DNA of 64,000 nt from NCBI RefSeq assembly GCF_900091435.1, contig NZ_FMCS01000002.1:1-64000 (forward strand), given 5' to 3'. This DNA is from Micromonospora chaiyaphumensis. Its GTDB lineage: Bacteria > Actinomycetota > Actinomycetes > Mycobacteriales > Micromonosporaceae. Positions within the stretch are counted from its first letter, which is position 1. Every line of letters begins with the position of its first letter. Shown here one piece after another: positions 36,576 through 45,815 of the stretch. The translations under genes were made by a program, and so were the position numbers. A model generated the notes under the pieces. It saw nothing but the letters and a program-made list of their open reading frames with translations. It ran no database searches and had not been told where the DNA came from.

Positions 36576-37742
36576 ATGGCTCGGGTGGAGCCTGTGGAGA
36601 TCATCGAGGACGGTCTGCTGCTGCGACCCTGGCGAGCGGAGGACGCCGACGCGGTGTACCGCGCCTGCCAGGATCCGGACATCCAGCGCTGGACCACCGT
36701 ACCTCGCCCGTACCTGCCCGAACACGCCCTCGGATTCGTGACGGCGATCAGCGGGGCGGCCTGGGCGGACGGCACCGGGGCACCGTTCGCGGTCTGCGAC
36801 GCCGAGACCGGTGAGCTGCTCGCCTCCTGCGGGCTGGTCTCCATCGACCGCGGCCTGGACTCCGCCGAGGTGGGCTACTGGACCGCGCCCTGGGCCCGCG
36901 GCCGGGGCGTGGCGGTACGGGCCACCCGGGCGGTCGCCCGCTGGGCGTTCGACGCCCTCAAGCTGCGCCGGCTGATCTGGCAGGCGGAGGTCGGCAACCA
37001 CGCCTCCCGGCTGGTCGCGCTGCGGGCCGGCTTCCGGGTCGAGGGCGAGCTGCGGATGGCCCACCCGGCGGTCGACGGCCGCCCGGAGGGCTGGATCGGC
37101 TCGCTCCTCCCGGCCGACCTGGCCGCGCCCGGCGAGCCCGCCCCGTACGGCCCGGACACCCTCCAGGCCCGCCGCGCGGCGGTGTTCGGCCGGCCCCAGC
37201 CGGTCCTGTTCGCGACCGCCGGCGCCACCGAGCTGCGGCTGCGCCCGCTCGAGGAACGCGACATCGACGCGCTCGTGACCACCTGCCGCGACGAGGACAC
37301 CATCCGCTGGACCACGGTGCCGCACCCCTACCAGCGGGAGCACGCCGAGAGCTTCCTGCGGGACATCGCCGAGGCGGCCTGGGCCCGGGGCACCGGCGCC
37401 TCCTACGCGGTCGCCGACGCCGACGACCGCTACGTCGCCTCGGTCGACCTGCGCATCTCCCCCGGCGGCCCGCTCGTCGCCGACGTGGGCTTCATGACCG
37501 CGCCGCACGCCCGGGGCCGGGGCTACCTGCCGGCCGCGCTGACCGCGCTCTGCGCCTGGGGCTTCACCACGCTCGGGCTGGCCCGGATCGAGTGGCGGGC
37601 CAACGTGGGCAACACCGCGTCCCGCCGGGCCGCCGAGAAGGCCGGTTTCACCGTCGAGGGCACCCTCCGCGGCGGTGTCCAGCACCGGGGCGAACGGCAG
37701 GACGTCTGGATCGGCGGCCTGCTCCCGCAGGACCTGGCGTGA
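36576..37742 (+). CDS. Tandem GNAT N-acetyltransferase (two domains)
   Basis: 388 aa made of two RimJ/RimL-type GNAT domains. Domain 1 is at residues 6-185 (acetyl-CoA loop WARGRGVAVRATRAV) and domain 2 at 205-385 (HARGRGYLPAALTALCAWGF). Both begin with an LRPW/LRPL-EERD motif and contain RWTTVP. Probable protein or small-molecule N-acetyltransferase of unknown substrate. The last 4 nt overlap the start of a second tandem-GNAT gene, so the two are coupled. Confidence 0.9.
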   Translation: MARVEPVEIIEDGLLLRPWRAEDADAVYRACQDPDIQRWTTVPRPYLPEHALGFVTAISGAAWADGTGAPFAVCDAETGELLASCGLVSIDRGLDSAEVGYWTAPWARGRGVAVRATRAVARWAFDALKLRRLIWQAEVGNHASRLVALRAGFRVEGELRMAHPAVDGRPEGWIGSLLPADLAAPGEPAPYGPDTLQARRAAVFGRPQPVLFATAGATELRLRPLEERDIDALVTTCRDEDTIRWTTVPHPYQREHAESFLRDIAEAAWARGTGASYAVADADDRYVASVDLRISPGGPLVADVGFMTAPHARGRGYLPAALTALCAWGFTTLGLARIEWRANVGNTASRRAAEKAGFTVEGTLRGGVQHRGERQDVWIGGLLPQDLA

Positions 37743-38845
37743 CACCGGAGACCATCGAGGCGCACGGGGTACGGCTGCGGCGGAACCGGCTCACCGACCT
37801 GGCGGACACGGCCGCCGGCTGCGCCGACCCGCTCACCCGGCGGTTCCTGCCCGGCCTGCCCGACCCGTACACCGAGGAGAGCGCCCGGTGGTGGATCACC
37901 GAGGGCGCGCCGGCGGCCTGGGCCACCGGCGGCGCGGCGTACGTGATCGCCGACCCGGCCACCGACCGGTTGATCGGCGCGGCGGGCCTCAGCCACCCGC
38001 TGGCGGAGCGCGGGCAGGCGGAGATCGGCTACTGGGTCGCGCCGTGGGCGCGCGGCCGGGGCGTCGCCACGGCCGCCACCCGCGCGCTGGCCGAGGCCGC
38101 CTTCGCCGCCGGCACCGTCCGGCTCGAACTGCTCACCCATGAGGAGAACGCGGCCAGCCAGCGGGTGGCGCTGGCGGCCGGGTTCCGGCACGAGGGGGTA
38201 CGCCGGTCGGCCGGCCAGGGTCGCGACGGTCGGCACGACCTGGCCGTCTGGGTACGCCTCGCCGATGACCCGCCCGGGCCGACCGCGCGGCTGCTGCCGG
38301 ACCTGCCCGAGGGCCGGCTCACCGACGGCGTGGTGACGCTGCGCCGGCTCCTGCCGGCGGACGCCGGGGCGCTGTACCGGCTGCACACGCTGCCGGAGGT
38401 GGTGGTGAACCGGGTTCCGCCGGCCCCGCCGACGCGGGACTCGGTCGAGCGGCGGTGCCGCCGCGCGGAGAGCCACTGGCTGGCCGGCCGCTCGGCCGAC
38501 CTCGCCGTCCTGGACGCGGCCACCGGCGCCGTGGTGGGCGGCTGCGCGCTGGTGTACGACGAACCGAGCACCGGCCAGGCCATGCTCGGCTACAGCCTGC
38601 TGCCCGAGGCGCGCGGTCGGGGGCTGGCCACCCGGGCGGTGGGCCTGGTGGCCGGCTGGGCCTTCGACGTCGGGCTGGCCCGGCTCTGGGCCGGCACGCG
38701 GCCGGAGAACATCGCCTCGCAGCGGGTGCTGGAGAAGGCCGGCTTCGGCCGGGAAGGGCTGCTGCGCGGCCGGCTTCCCGGCCCGGACGGCACCCGGATC
38801 GACTCGGTCGTCTTCGGGCTGCTGCCGGGCGACCGCGCCGGCTGA
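37739..38845 (+). CDS. Second tandem GNAT N-acetyltransferase
   Basis: 368 aa from GTG at 37739, overlapping the upstream stop by GTGA. Again two GNAT domains: 1-180 (loop WARGRGVATAATRALAEAAF) and 190-368 (loop EARGRGLATRAVGLVAGWAF). Four GNAT units thus lie head to tail in one operon, probably by serial duplication. In the second domain the family's N-terminal RRLLPADAGALYRLH motif is preserved. Substrate unknown. Confidence 0.9.
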   Translation: MTPETIEAHGVRLRRNRLTDLADTAAGCADPLTRRFLPGLPDPYTEESARWWITEGAPAAWATGGAAYVIADPATDRLIGAAGLSHPLAERGQAEIGYWVAPWARGRGVATAATRALAEAAFAAGTVRLELLTHEENAASQRVALAAGFRHEGVRRSAGQGRDGRHDLAVWVRLADDPPGPTARLLPDLPEGRLTDGVVTLRRLLPADAGALYRLHTLPEVVVNRVPPAPPTRDSVERRCRRAESHWLAGRSADLAVLDAATGAVVGGCALVYDEPSTGQAMLGYSLLPEARGRGLATRAVGLVAGWAFDVGLARLWAGTRPENIASQRVLEKAGFGREGLLRGRLPGPDGTRIDSVVFGLLPGDRAG

Positions 38846-38900
38846 CGGCGGAAGCCGCGGTGGTCGCCCACCACGGCTTCCGGCCGGTCCGTACCGGTGG

Positions 38901-39551
38901 TCAGGGTCCGGTGTCGAGCGAGATGATCCCGTAGTCGTAGGCGTGCCGGCGGTAGACCACGCTCGGGCGGCCGGACTCCTTGTCCTGGAACAGGTAGAAG
39001 TCGTGGCCGACCAGTTCCATCTGGAACAACGCGTCGTCGACCGTCATCGGCTCGGCGGGGTGCACCTTCGCCCGCGCGATGTGCCACGGCTGGTCGTCGG
39101 GTTCCTCGTAGCCACTCTCGTCGGGCCGTTCCGCGACGGCGGTGGCCGTCCCGTGCCCGTTCAGCGCCGCGAGGCCGGGCCCGTCGAGGTCGGCCACCGG
39201 CAGGTCGGCGGTGGCGGCGGCGACGGAGAGCGGCGCGTGCCGGCCCCGGTGCACGCGGCGGCGGTCGGCCGCCCGGCGGAAGCGGGTGTCCAGCTTGGCG
39301 ATGGCGGCGTCCAGCGCGCTGTAGAAATCGTTCGTGCAGGCCTCGGCCCGGATCACCGGACCGCGCGTCACGCAGGTGATTTCCACCCGCTGGCAATGAT
39401 CGGCCTGGCGCGGATTGCGCTCGTGGAACAACTCGACGTCCACGCGAATGAGCTTGTGGTCGTAGCGTTCGATCTTTGCGAGTTTCTCGGCTACGTGCAC
39501 CCGGTAATGGTCCGGCACTTCGACGTTACGGCCCTTGACCACGATGTCCAC
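38901..39551 (-). CDS. hpf: Ribosome hibernation promoting factor, long form
   Basis: 216 aa from GTG at 39551, with GGGAGGTC upstream. The N-terminal HPF/RaiA domain is at 1-105 (MDIVVKGRNVEVPDHYRVHV, ITCVTRGPVIRAEACTNDFYSALD) and the C-terminal long-HPF dimerisation domain at 160-216 (MTVDDALFQMELVGHDFYLFQDKESG, VVYRRHAYDYGII). A linker rich in Ala and acidic residues connects them. It pairs 70S ribosomes into inactive 100S dimers in stationary phase. A stress-sigma-like promoter is seen 219 nt upstream. Confidence 0.95.
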   Translation of the reverse strand: MDIVVKGRNVEVPDHYRVHVAEKLAKIERYDHKLIRVDVELFHERNPRQADHCQRVEITCVTRGPVIRAEACTNDFYSALDAAIAKLDTRFRRAADRRRVHRGRHAPLSVAAATADLPVADLDGPGLAALNGHGTATAVAERPDESGYEEPDDQPWHIARAKVHPAEPMTVDDALFQMELVGHDFYLFQDKESGRPSVVYRRHAYDYGIISLDTGP

Positions 39552-39769
39552 GTGACCTCCCTTGTTCGGACGGTCGTTCGGTCCGGATCTTCCGGTCGAC
39601 GCGCCCTGGGAGAACCCCGTTCGGCGTCGACCGATGGTGTACGGCTACGCCTCCTTCCAGTGCCGGGGGAAGGTTGGCAACCCTCCTACCCCCGACACGA
39701 AAACGCTAACTCCTGTTCGGCCACCAGTCACCCCTAGTTGCCGGGAGAGGCCGCGAAATTTAACAGCTC

Positions 39770-39794
39770 ATACACCATGGGGTGAAACGGAAAC
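39770..39794 (-). promoter_or_regulatory. Candidate SigB/SigF-type promoter for hpf
   Basis: On the minus strand GTTT (39794-39791), 15 nt, then GTGTAT (39775-39770). This matches the GTTT-N15-GGGTAT consensus of actinobacterial general-stress sigma factors with one mismatch, upstream of a hibernation factor. Confidence 0.35.
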
Positions 39795-39802
39795 ACGAAG
39801 CG

Positions 39803-40504
39803 TTACTGATGGTGCCGCTTTTGCGTTGCGGCGAGCACGGCCGCGGCCTTTGGCGTCATTCCCGCCCCGCGCAGGACCCGACTCACCGCCGCCAGCGTGG
39901 CCCCCGTGGTGACGATGTCGTCCAGCAGCACCACCGCACCGGCCACCCCGCCGGACCGGCGCAGCCGGAACGCCGTCTCGGCCGCCGCGGCCCGGCCGGC
40001 ACTGTCCAGCGCCACCGAATCCGGGCGGGGCGACGCGCGCAGCGGCCGGAGCACCCGGACCGGCCACCCGGCCGCGCCCAGCCGGCCCGCCGCGTGGCGG
40101 GCCAGCCGGTCCAGGTGGTCGCCGTAGCGGGCCCGGGCCGCCCGCGCGGTGTCCGGCACCGCCACCAGGGTCACCGGGCCTCGCGGGCCCACGGCGGCGG
40201 CGACCACCTCGGCGAGCAGCGCGCCCAGCGGCCGGGCCAGCCCGTGCCGGCCCCGCTCCTTGTACGCCAGCAGCCCGTTGCGCAGCGCCCCCGCGTACGG
40301 GCCGAGGGCGACGCACGGCGGCAGGCCGGCCGGGGCCGGGTCGGGCCGGGTCGGCGCGGGGGTCAGTGCCTCCAGGTCACGCACGCAGTCCGGGCAGAAG
40401 CCCTGCCGCAGGCCCGGCACGCGCTCCCCGCAGCCGGCGCACCCGGCCGGCAGCACCAGGTCGGTCAGATCCGACCACACGCGGCCGAGGTCCGGCACCG
40501 GCAC
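39803..40504 (-). CDS. ComF family phosphoribosyltransferase-like protein
   Basis: 233 aa. The N-terminal zinc finger is CAGCGERVPGLRQGFCPDC (about 20-38). The C-terminal PRTase domain carries the PRPP-binding motif VVLLDDIVTTGATLAAV. ComF homologues act in DNA uptake in competent bacteria, but the role in actinobacteria is unsettled. It lies 3 nt downstream of lpqB, as in the M. tuberculosis mtrAB-lpqB-comF order, so it is part of that operon. Confidence 0.92.
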   Translation of the reverse strand: MPVPDLGRVWSDLTDLVLPAGCAGCGERVPGLRQGFCPDCVRDLEALTPAPTRPDPAPAGLPPCVALGPYAGALRNGLLAYKERGRHGLARPLGALLAEVVAAAVGPRGPVTLVAVPDTARAARARYGDHLDRLARHAAGRLGAAGWPVRVLRPLRASPRPDSVALDSAGRAAAAETAFRLRRSGGVAGAVVLLDDIVTTGATLAAVSRVLRGAGMTPKAAAVLAATQKRHHQ

Positions 40505-40507
40505 CTC

Positions 40508-42316
40508 TCAGTAGAAGAAGAAGGGGACGCTCGGATCCGACTGCTTGGCACCGTCGGCCACGTCCCGTACCTGGCTTCGCTCGATCTTCGTCCCGACCGG
40601 GTTGTTCCGGTAGGCCACGGTGGCCTGGTACATGTACGAGAAGGAGGGCAGCGGCCCGGACGGGCCTCCCGGGTAGGCGGCCAGGTGGGACACCGGAGCG
40701 CTGGTGTCCCGGATGAGCGGGGTCTCGACGGCCCCGTCCACCGAGGTCTGGTAGATCGCCGGCTGGCGGCCGTCGTTGCCGGCGAAGACGAGCTGGTTGT
40801 CCGCGTACCAGTCGACGGCCGTGAGCTTGGTGAGCCGGGTGGTCAGCGGTCGCGGCGTGCCCACGTTGGTCTCGCCACCGTCGACGCTGACCGGTGCGAC
40901 GTAGAGCGCGCCGCCCATGATCAGCGCGATCCGGTGGCCGTCGAGCGAGGCGGCCACCGCGGTGACGGCACGGGACATGCCGGCCAACGGGCTCATCCCG
41001 GCCGCGCCGTCGAAGCGGTACAGCGTGCCGTCCGCCACCACCAGGCCGGAAGGGTGCTGTCTGTCGGAGGAGCGCAGCCAGATCGGGCGTCCGATCGAGC
41101 GGTAGACGTGGGCGCTGCTGTGGAACTCCGTCACCGGACCCGGGCCGGTGCCGACCATCAGCCGCTGCTTCTGGTCCGACCGGGTGACCACCAACGCCGC
41201 CAACACCTCGTCCCCGGCCCTGCTGAGCGCCGCCGACACCACGTTCCGGTTGGCGTCGGCGTCAACCGGCACCGTGCCGACCGGCTCGCTGCCGATGGCG
41301 AGCGGGTGGATCGCCCCGTCGTAGACGCAGTACCGCTCCGGGACCCGCAGATTCGGGTAGAGCGGGTGGACTGCCCGCTCCTGCTCCAGGTCGATGGTCC
41401 GCCGCTTCTGGTTCTGGATCTTCAGGTCGAGCTGACCCTCCAGGTCCGGCAGCGACCACGCGAGCTGGGTGGCGAACTTGGCGAGCCGGTCGTCGTCGGC
41501 GACCGGCATGGTCAGGTTGACCTCCCAGCGCTGGTCGGAGCCGGTGGCGTTGTTGATCGGCGCGGTGCCGTCCGGCACTCTGGTCACCCCGGGGGCGAGC
41601 CATTCGGACGGGCCGCCGGCCAGCCACCTCACCACCTCGGTGACCCGCCGCTCGACGGGCACCGCGTTGGGCAGGTAGCGCCAGTCGGGCACCAGCTGGC
41701 TCTGGTCGGAGTTCCAGAAGTAGATGGTGTGCGTGCCGTAGTACTGGCGCAGCGCGGTGACGCTGAGCAGCAGCACGTTCGGCAGATTGGTGATCACGAG
41801 CCCCTGGCTGCCCGGATCGGCGCGACGCAGTTTGAACTCGTACTCGGTCTCCGGGGCCGTCGGCTTGTCCAGGGTGCCGTCGGCACGGAGCACGCCGACC
41901 TGTTGCACCCGTACCGTGACCTCCCAGTTGCCCTCGTTGGTCAGCAGCCGGGCCTCCGGGGACTCCAGCAGCCTGACCACGGTCAGCTCGACCTCGCTGC
42001 TCTGCTTCTTCTTCGGCAGGCGGCCCTGGGCCTCCTTGGCGATGAACTTCTTGACCCGGTCGTACGCCTGCTCCCGCTCACCGGCCGCCGCGTCCAGGTA
42101 CTCGGTGATGAACTGCTTCGGATCCTCGGTCGCGCTGCGGGTCGGCGGTTGGCTGCCGCTGCCGTTCAGCGTGCCCGGCTCGCCCGCCGGACCCCGGCCG
42201 TCGACCTGGACCTCGGTGCGGTCCGGGATGCCGCAGCCGACCAGCGCGGCGGGCAGCAGCGCACCGGCCACCAGCGCCGTCAGCAGCCGCCGCCTCAGGG
42301 TGAGCTCATTCCTCAC
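40508..42316 (-). CDS. lpqB: LpqB lipoprotein of the MtrAB system
   Basis: 602 aa from GTG at 42316. The lipoprotein signal ends LPAALVGC with C28. The GerMN domain is in the N-terminal half (about 60-330), followed by a C-terminal LpqB beta-propeller domain (Gmad1) with the repeated short motifs of blades (RQHPSGLVVADGTLYRF, DGHRIALIMGGALYVAPV). LpqB interacts with the extracellular part of MtrB and modulates MtrA phosphorylation in mycobacteria. The start overlaps the mtrB stop by 4 nt (GTGA), which indicates coupling. Confidence 0.94.
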   Translation of the reverse strand: MRNELTLRRRLLTALVAGALLPAALVGCGIPDRTEVQVDGRGPAGEPGTLNGSGSQPPTRSATEDPKQFITEYLDAAAGEREQAYDRVKKFIAKEAQGRLPKKKQSSEVELTVVRLLESPEARLLTNEGNWEVTVRVQQVGVLRADGTLDKPTAPETEYEFKLRRADPGSQGLVITNLPNVLLLSVTALRQYYGTHTIYFWNSDQSQLVPDWRYLPNAVPVERRVTEVVRWLAGGPSEWLAPGVTRVPDGTAPINNATGSDQRWEVNLTMPVADDDRLAKFATQLAWSLPDLEGQLDLKIQNQKRRTIDLEQERAVHPLYPNLRVPERYCVYDGAIHPLAIGSEPVGTVPVDADANRNVVSAALSRAGDEVLAALVVTRSDQKQRLMVGTGPGPVTEFHSSAHVYRSIGRPIWLRSSDRQHPSGLVVADGTLYRFDGAAGMSPLAGMSRAVTAVAASLDGHRIALIMGGALYVAPVSVDGGETNVGTPRPLTTRLTKLTAVDWYADNQLVFAGNDGRQPAIYQTSVDGAVETPLIRDTSAPVSHLAAYPGGPSGPLPSFSYMYQATVAYRNNPVGTKIERSQVRDVADGAKQSDPSVPFFFY

Positions 42317-44067
42317 GGTGCCACCTCCGCACGGTCGCCCGGCTCCGCCGGCCCGATGGCCAGGGCGCCCACGTCGCTGCCCGGCCCGATGGCGAGCGGG
42401 CCGCCGCTGCGCGGGCCGCCGAACGGCAGCGTGGCGTCGGCCGGCACCAGCCGCAGCGGCGAGGTGGTCAGCCGGTCGCCGGCGCGGGCCGGCAGGGTCA
42501 GCCGGAACTGGGCGCCCTGACCGGGCGCCCCCCACGCCTCCAGCCAGCCGCCGTGCAGCCGGGCGTCCTCGAGGCTGATCGACAGGCCCAGCCCGGTGCC
42601 GCCGGTCTGCCGGGCCCGGGACGGGTCGGCCCGCCAGAACCGGTTGAAGACCAGCTTCTCCTCGCCCGGCTTGAGCCCGACGCCGTGGTCCCGCACCGTG
42701 ATCGCCACCGCGCTCTGGTCCACGCCCAGGGTGATCCGCACTGGCTTGGCCTCGCCGTGCTCGACCGCGTTGCCGACCAGGTTGCGCAGCACCCGCTCCA
42801 CCCGGCGCGGGTCGACCTCGGCGATCACCGGGCTCTCCGGAAGATCCAGCTCGATGGCCACCCCGACCCGCTCGGCCAGCCCGGCCAGGCGCTCGGTCAC
42901 CCGGTGCACCACCGGCACCAGGTCGGTCGGCTCGCTGTCGAGCATGGCGAAGCCGGCGTCGAAGCGGCTGATCTCCAGCAGGTCGGTGAGCAGTTCCTCG
43001 AACCGGTCCAGCTCGGCCTGGAGCAGTTCGGCGCTGCGCGCCACCGCCGGGTCGAACTCGTCCCGCTCGGCGAAGATCAGGTCGGCGGCCATCCGGACCG
43101 TGGTGAGCGGTGTCCGCAGCTCGTGGGAGACGTCGGAGGTGAACCGGCGTTGCAGCCGGGACATCTCCTCCAGCCGGAGGATCTGCCGTTGCAGGTTGGT
43201 CGCCATCTGGTTGAACGAGGCGGCGAGCAGGGCCAGGTCGTCCTCGCCGTTGACCACCATCCGCTGGTCCAGCAGGCCCGCGGAGAGCCGCTGGGCGGTC
43301 CGGGCCGCCACCCGCACCGGGGTCACCACCAGGCGGGTGACCAGGGCGGCCAGCAGGCCGAGCAGCAGCACCAGGGCCACGCCGGTGGCGACCACGGTGG
43401 CCCGGGCGTCGGCCGCGGTGGCGTCCTGCCGGGTCAGCGGCACGAGGTAGTAGAGCTCCAGCTGCCCGAACCGGGTCGGCACCGGCGAGCCGTAGACCAG
43501 GTACTTGGTGCGCTCGCCGTCGAGGGTGCCGGTGCGGACCTGGTGGGCGACGTTCCCGGCCGCCACCGACGCCCGCAGCTCCGGGCTGATCAGCGGCCGC
43601 ACCTGCACGTCCGGCGAGGTGCGCGGCTCGATGAAGCCCGCGAAGCTGTCGGCCGTGATGGCCACCACCACGCCGCTGGTCTGCGCCGGGTCACCGCCGG
43701 CCAGGTAGTTGACCGTGCCGTCGATGGTGTCCTGGAGCTGGGCCTCCTGCGGCTGGCTGTAGAGGTTGAACTGCTTCGAGGCGTAGTCGCTGCCGTTCTG
43801 CAGCCGCAGCAGGACGTCGGTCTCGGCGTTCTCCAGCAGGATGTTGGTGAGCTTGTCGGCGATCAGGTAGGCGAAACCGCCCACCAGCAGGCTGGACGCC
43901 ACCAGCGTGATGGTCACCACACGAAGCTGGAGTGATCTCCGCCAGGTCTGGTGCGCGCCGGCGGCGAACCGGGCCGCGCGGCCGGCCAGGACACGCCACA
44001 GCGCCCGCGCGGCGGAGAGCCGGCGGGACGCGGGGGTCGGCGAGTCGGGGGAAGGGGAGGTCACCAC
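42313..44067 (-). CDS. mtrB: Sensor histidine kinase MtrB
   Basis: 584 aa. TM1 at about 45-70, an extracellular sensor of about 130 residues, TM2 near 210-235, a HAMP region, HisKA with H315 in DVSHELRTPLTTVRM, and HATPase_c with NLVGNAVEH, DHGVGLKPGEE and GGTGLGLSIS. It phosphorylates MtrA and ties cell-wall metabolism, division and osmotic state together in actinobacteria. It lies 13 nt from mtrA and overlaps lpqB. Confidence 0.96.
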   Translation of the reverse strand: MVTSPSPDSPTPASRRLSAARALWRVLAGRAARFAAGAHQTWRRSLQLRVVTITLVASSLLVGGFAYLIADKLTNILLENAETDVLLRLQNGSDYASKQFNLYSQPQEAQLQDTIDGTVNYLAGGDPAQTSGVVVAITADSFAGFIEPRTSPDVQVRPLISPELRASVAAGNVAHQVRTGTLDGERTKYLVYGSPVPTRFGQLELYYLVPLTRQDATAADARATVVATGVALVLLLGLLAALVTRLVVTPVRVAARTAQRLSAGLLDQRMVVNGEDDLALLAASFNQMATNLQRQILRLEEMSRLQRRFTSDVSHELRTPLTTVRMAADLIFAERDEFDPAVARSAELLQAELDRFEELLTDLLEISRFDAGFAMLDSEPTDLVPVVHRVTERLAGLAERVGVAIELDLPESPVIAEVDPRRVERVLRNLVGNAVEHGEAKPVRITLGVDQSAVAITVRDHGVGLKPGEEKLVFNRFWRADPSRARQTGGTGLGLSISLEDARLHGGWLEAWGAPGQGAQFRLTLPARAGDRLTTSPLRLVPADATLPFGGPRSGGPLAIGPGSDVGALAIGPAEPGDRAEVAP

Positions 44068-44080
44068 AGTGCTGACCAGG

Positions 44081-44770
44081 CTATCCGGTGCCTGCCTTGT
44101 AGCCCACGCCTCGCACGGTGAGGATGATTTCGGGTCGCTCCGGATCCGGCTCGATCTTGGCGCGCAGCCGCTGCACGTGCACGTTGACCAGGCGGGTGTC
44201 GGCGGCGTGCCGGTAGCCCCAGACCTGCTCCAGCAGCACCTCGCGGGTGAAGACCTGGCGCGGCTTGCGGGCGAGTGCGACCAGCAGGTCGAACTCCAGC
44301 GGGGTCAGCTTCACCTCCTCGCCGTCCCGGCTGACCGTGTGCGCCGGCACGTCGATGGTGATCTGGTTGCCGGGCGGGCCGATGGTGAGCAGTTCCGGCG
44401 CCACGTCCTCGCCACGGCGCAGCCGGGCCCGCATCCGGGCCACCAGCTCCTTGGGCTTGAACGGCTTGACCACGTAGTCGTCGGCCCCGGACTCCAGCCC
44501 GAGCACCACGTCGACCGTGTCGCTCTTGGCGGTCAGCATCACGATCGGCACGCCGGACTCACCCCGGATGGCCCGCGCCACGTCGATGCCGCTCATGCCG
44601 GGGAGCATCAGGTCGAGCAGGACGATGTCGGGCCGGCTGTCACGGAATGCGGCCAGTGCCCGTTCCCCGTCCGCGACGAAGGAGGGCACGAAGCCCTCGC
44701 TGCGCAGGACGATGCCGAGCATCTCGGCGAGTGCGGGGTCGTCGTCGACCACCAGTACCCGGGCTCTCAT
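44081..44770 (-). CDS. mtrA: Response regulator MtrA
   Basis: 229 aa, OmpR/PhoB type. The receiver has D9-D11, phospho-acceptor D53 in VLLDLMLPG and K103-like in KPFKPKELV. The C-terminal winged helix (130-226) contains TPLEFDLLVALARKPRQVFTREVLLEQVWGYRHAADTRLVNVHVQRLRAKIE. It is essential in mycobacteria, and in Streptomyces it represses development and antibiotic genes. It is first in the operon mtrA-mtrB-lpqB-comF and divergent from the MoxR/DUF58 operon across a 211-bp gap. Confidence 0.97.
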   Translation of the reverse strand: MRARVLVVDDDPALAEMLGIVLRSEGFVPSFVADGERALAAFRDSRPDIVLLDLMLPGMSGIDVARAIRGESGVPIVMLTAKSDTVDVVLGLESGADDYVVKPFKPKELVARMRARLRRGEDVAPELLTIGPPGNQITIDVPAHTVSRDGEEVKLTPLEFDLLVALARKPRQVFTREVLLEQVWGYRHAADTRLVNVHVQRLRAKIEPDPERPEIILTVRGVGYKAGTG

Positions 44771-44981
44771 GGGGTTTATCGTTCCATCCCCGTTCGCTTG
44801 GAGGGTTCGGCGTCTTCACGGCACCGTAGCGCCGAGGGCGGTCCGGCACCACAGCTGACGGCGTGGCCGCCCGCGTGGCGCGTCGCGGCGGACGGGTCCA
44901 CCGGACGCGGACGCGCCGTGCAACCATGATCCCTCGGGTGTGTCGCCGCCCGCCACCTCCACCCGCCCGCCAGGAGTGCCC

Positions 44982-45815
44982 GTGCCCGACGCCGGCCCGA
45001 CCGCGGTGCTCCCGCGCCGCCCGCTGACCGTCGGCGAGCTGCTCGACTCGGCTGTCCTGCTGCTGCGTGACCAGGCCCGGGTGCTCGTCCCGCCGGCCGT
45101 CCTGCTGGCCCTCGGGGAGCAGGCCCTGCTGCATCCGGTGCGGGTGCTGGCCGGCGCCCGGCCGCCCGAGTGGTGGCCGGATCCGGACCGGTTCGGGTGG
45201 TACTGGCTGCTGCTCGCCGTCGGCGCCGGGACCGAGGCCATGATCATCGCGCTGCTCGGCAATCCGGCCGCCCGGGGCGCCGGGGCCGCGCTGCTGGGCC
45301 GCCGCACCGGGCCGCGCGAGCTGCTGCGCGGCGCCCGCTGGGGCGCCACCCTGCTGGCCGCGGCCGCCGTCGGGTGCACCGTCCTGCTCGCCGGGCTGGC
45401 CGGGCCGGCCTGGTTCGTCGCGTACGGGCTGCTCGGCGCGGTGGTGCCGGTGCTCGTGGTGGACCGGGTGCCGGAGCACCGGGCGCCGGGGCGGGCGCTG
45501 CGGCTCGCGGTCCGGGTCGGCGGGCGCGCCGCCGCCATCCGGCTGCTCGGCTACCTGGGGTGGTGGCTCATCCGGCTGGGCATCGGGCTGGGTGTCTACC
45601 ACGGCCTCGGGCTGCTGGGCCTCTTCGACGTCTCCGCCTGGGCGCTGCCGGTCGCCACCGTCGCCTGGGTGGCGGTGAACGCGGTCGCGTATCCCGCGTT
45701 GGCCTGCCTGGACGCGGTGCTGCACCTGGAGACCCGGATGCGCACCGAGGGGCTGGACATCCGGCTGTCCCGCACCCCGGCCCCGGAGCCCGTCCTGCTG
45801 GCGGTGCAGCGGTGA
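44982..45815 (+). CDS. Polytopic membrane protein, first gene of the MoxR operon
   Basis: 277 aa from GTG at 44982, where CAGGAG is 5 nt upstream. GTG at 44940 is an alternative. An N-terminal helical LTVGELLDSAVLLLRDQARVLVPPAV segment resembles GlpQ-type membrane domains or DUF-type proteins. About six TM helices follow. It corresponds by position to M. tuberculosis Rv3689. No enzyme motif is seen. The stop overlaps the next start by 4 nt, so it is coupled to the DUF4129 gene. Confidence 0.82.
   Translation: MPDAGPTAVLPRRPLTVGELLDSAVLLLRDQARVLVPPAVLLALGEQALLHPVRVLAGARPPEWWPDPDRFGWYWLLLAVGAGTEAMIIALLGNPAARGAGAALLGRRTGPRELLRGARWGATLLAAAAVGCTVLLAGLAGPAWFVAYGLLGAVVPVLVVDRVPEHRAPGRALRLAVRVGGRAAAIRLLGYLGWWLIRLGIGLGVYHGLGLLGLFDVSAWALPVATVAWVAVNAVAYPALACLDAVLHLETRMRTEGLDIRLSRTPAPEPVLLAVQR

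Noticed and set aside
44771..44981. MtrA binding box in the mtrA/MoxR-operon intergenic region
   Set aside because: I could not find a convincing GTNAC-type direct repeat by eye, so no site is annotated.
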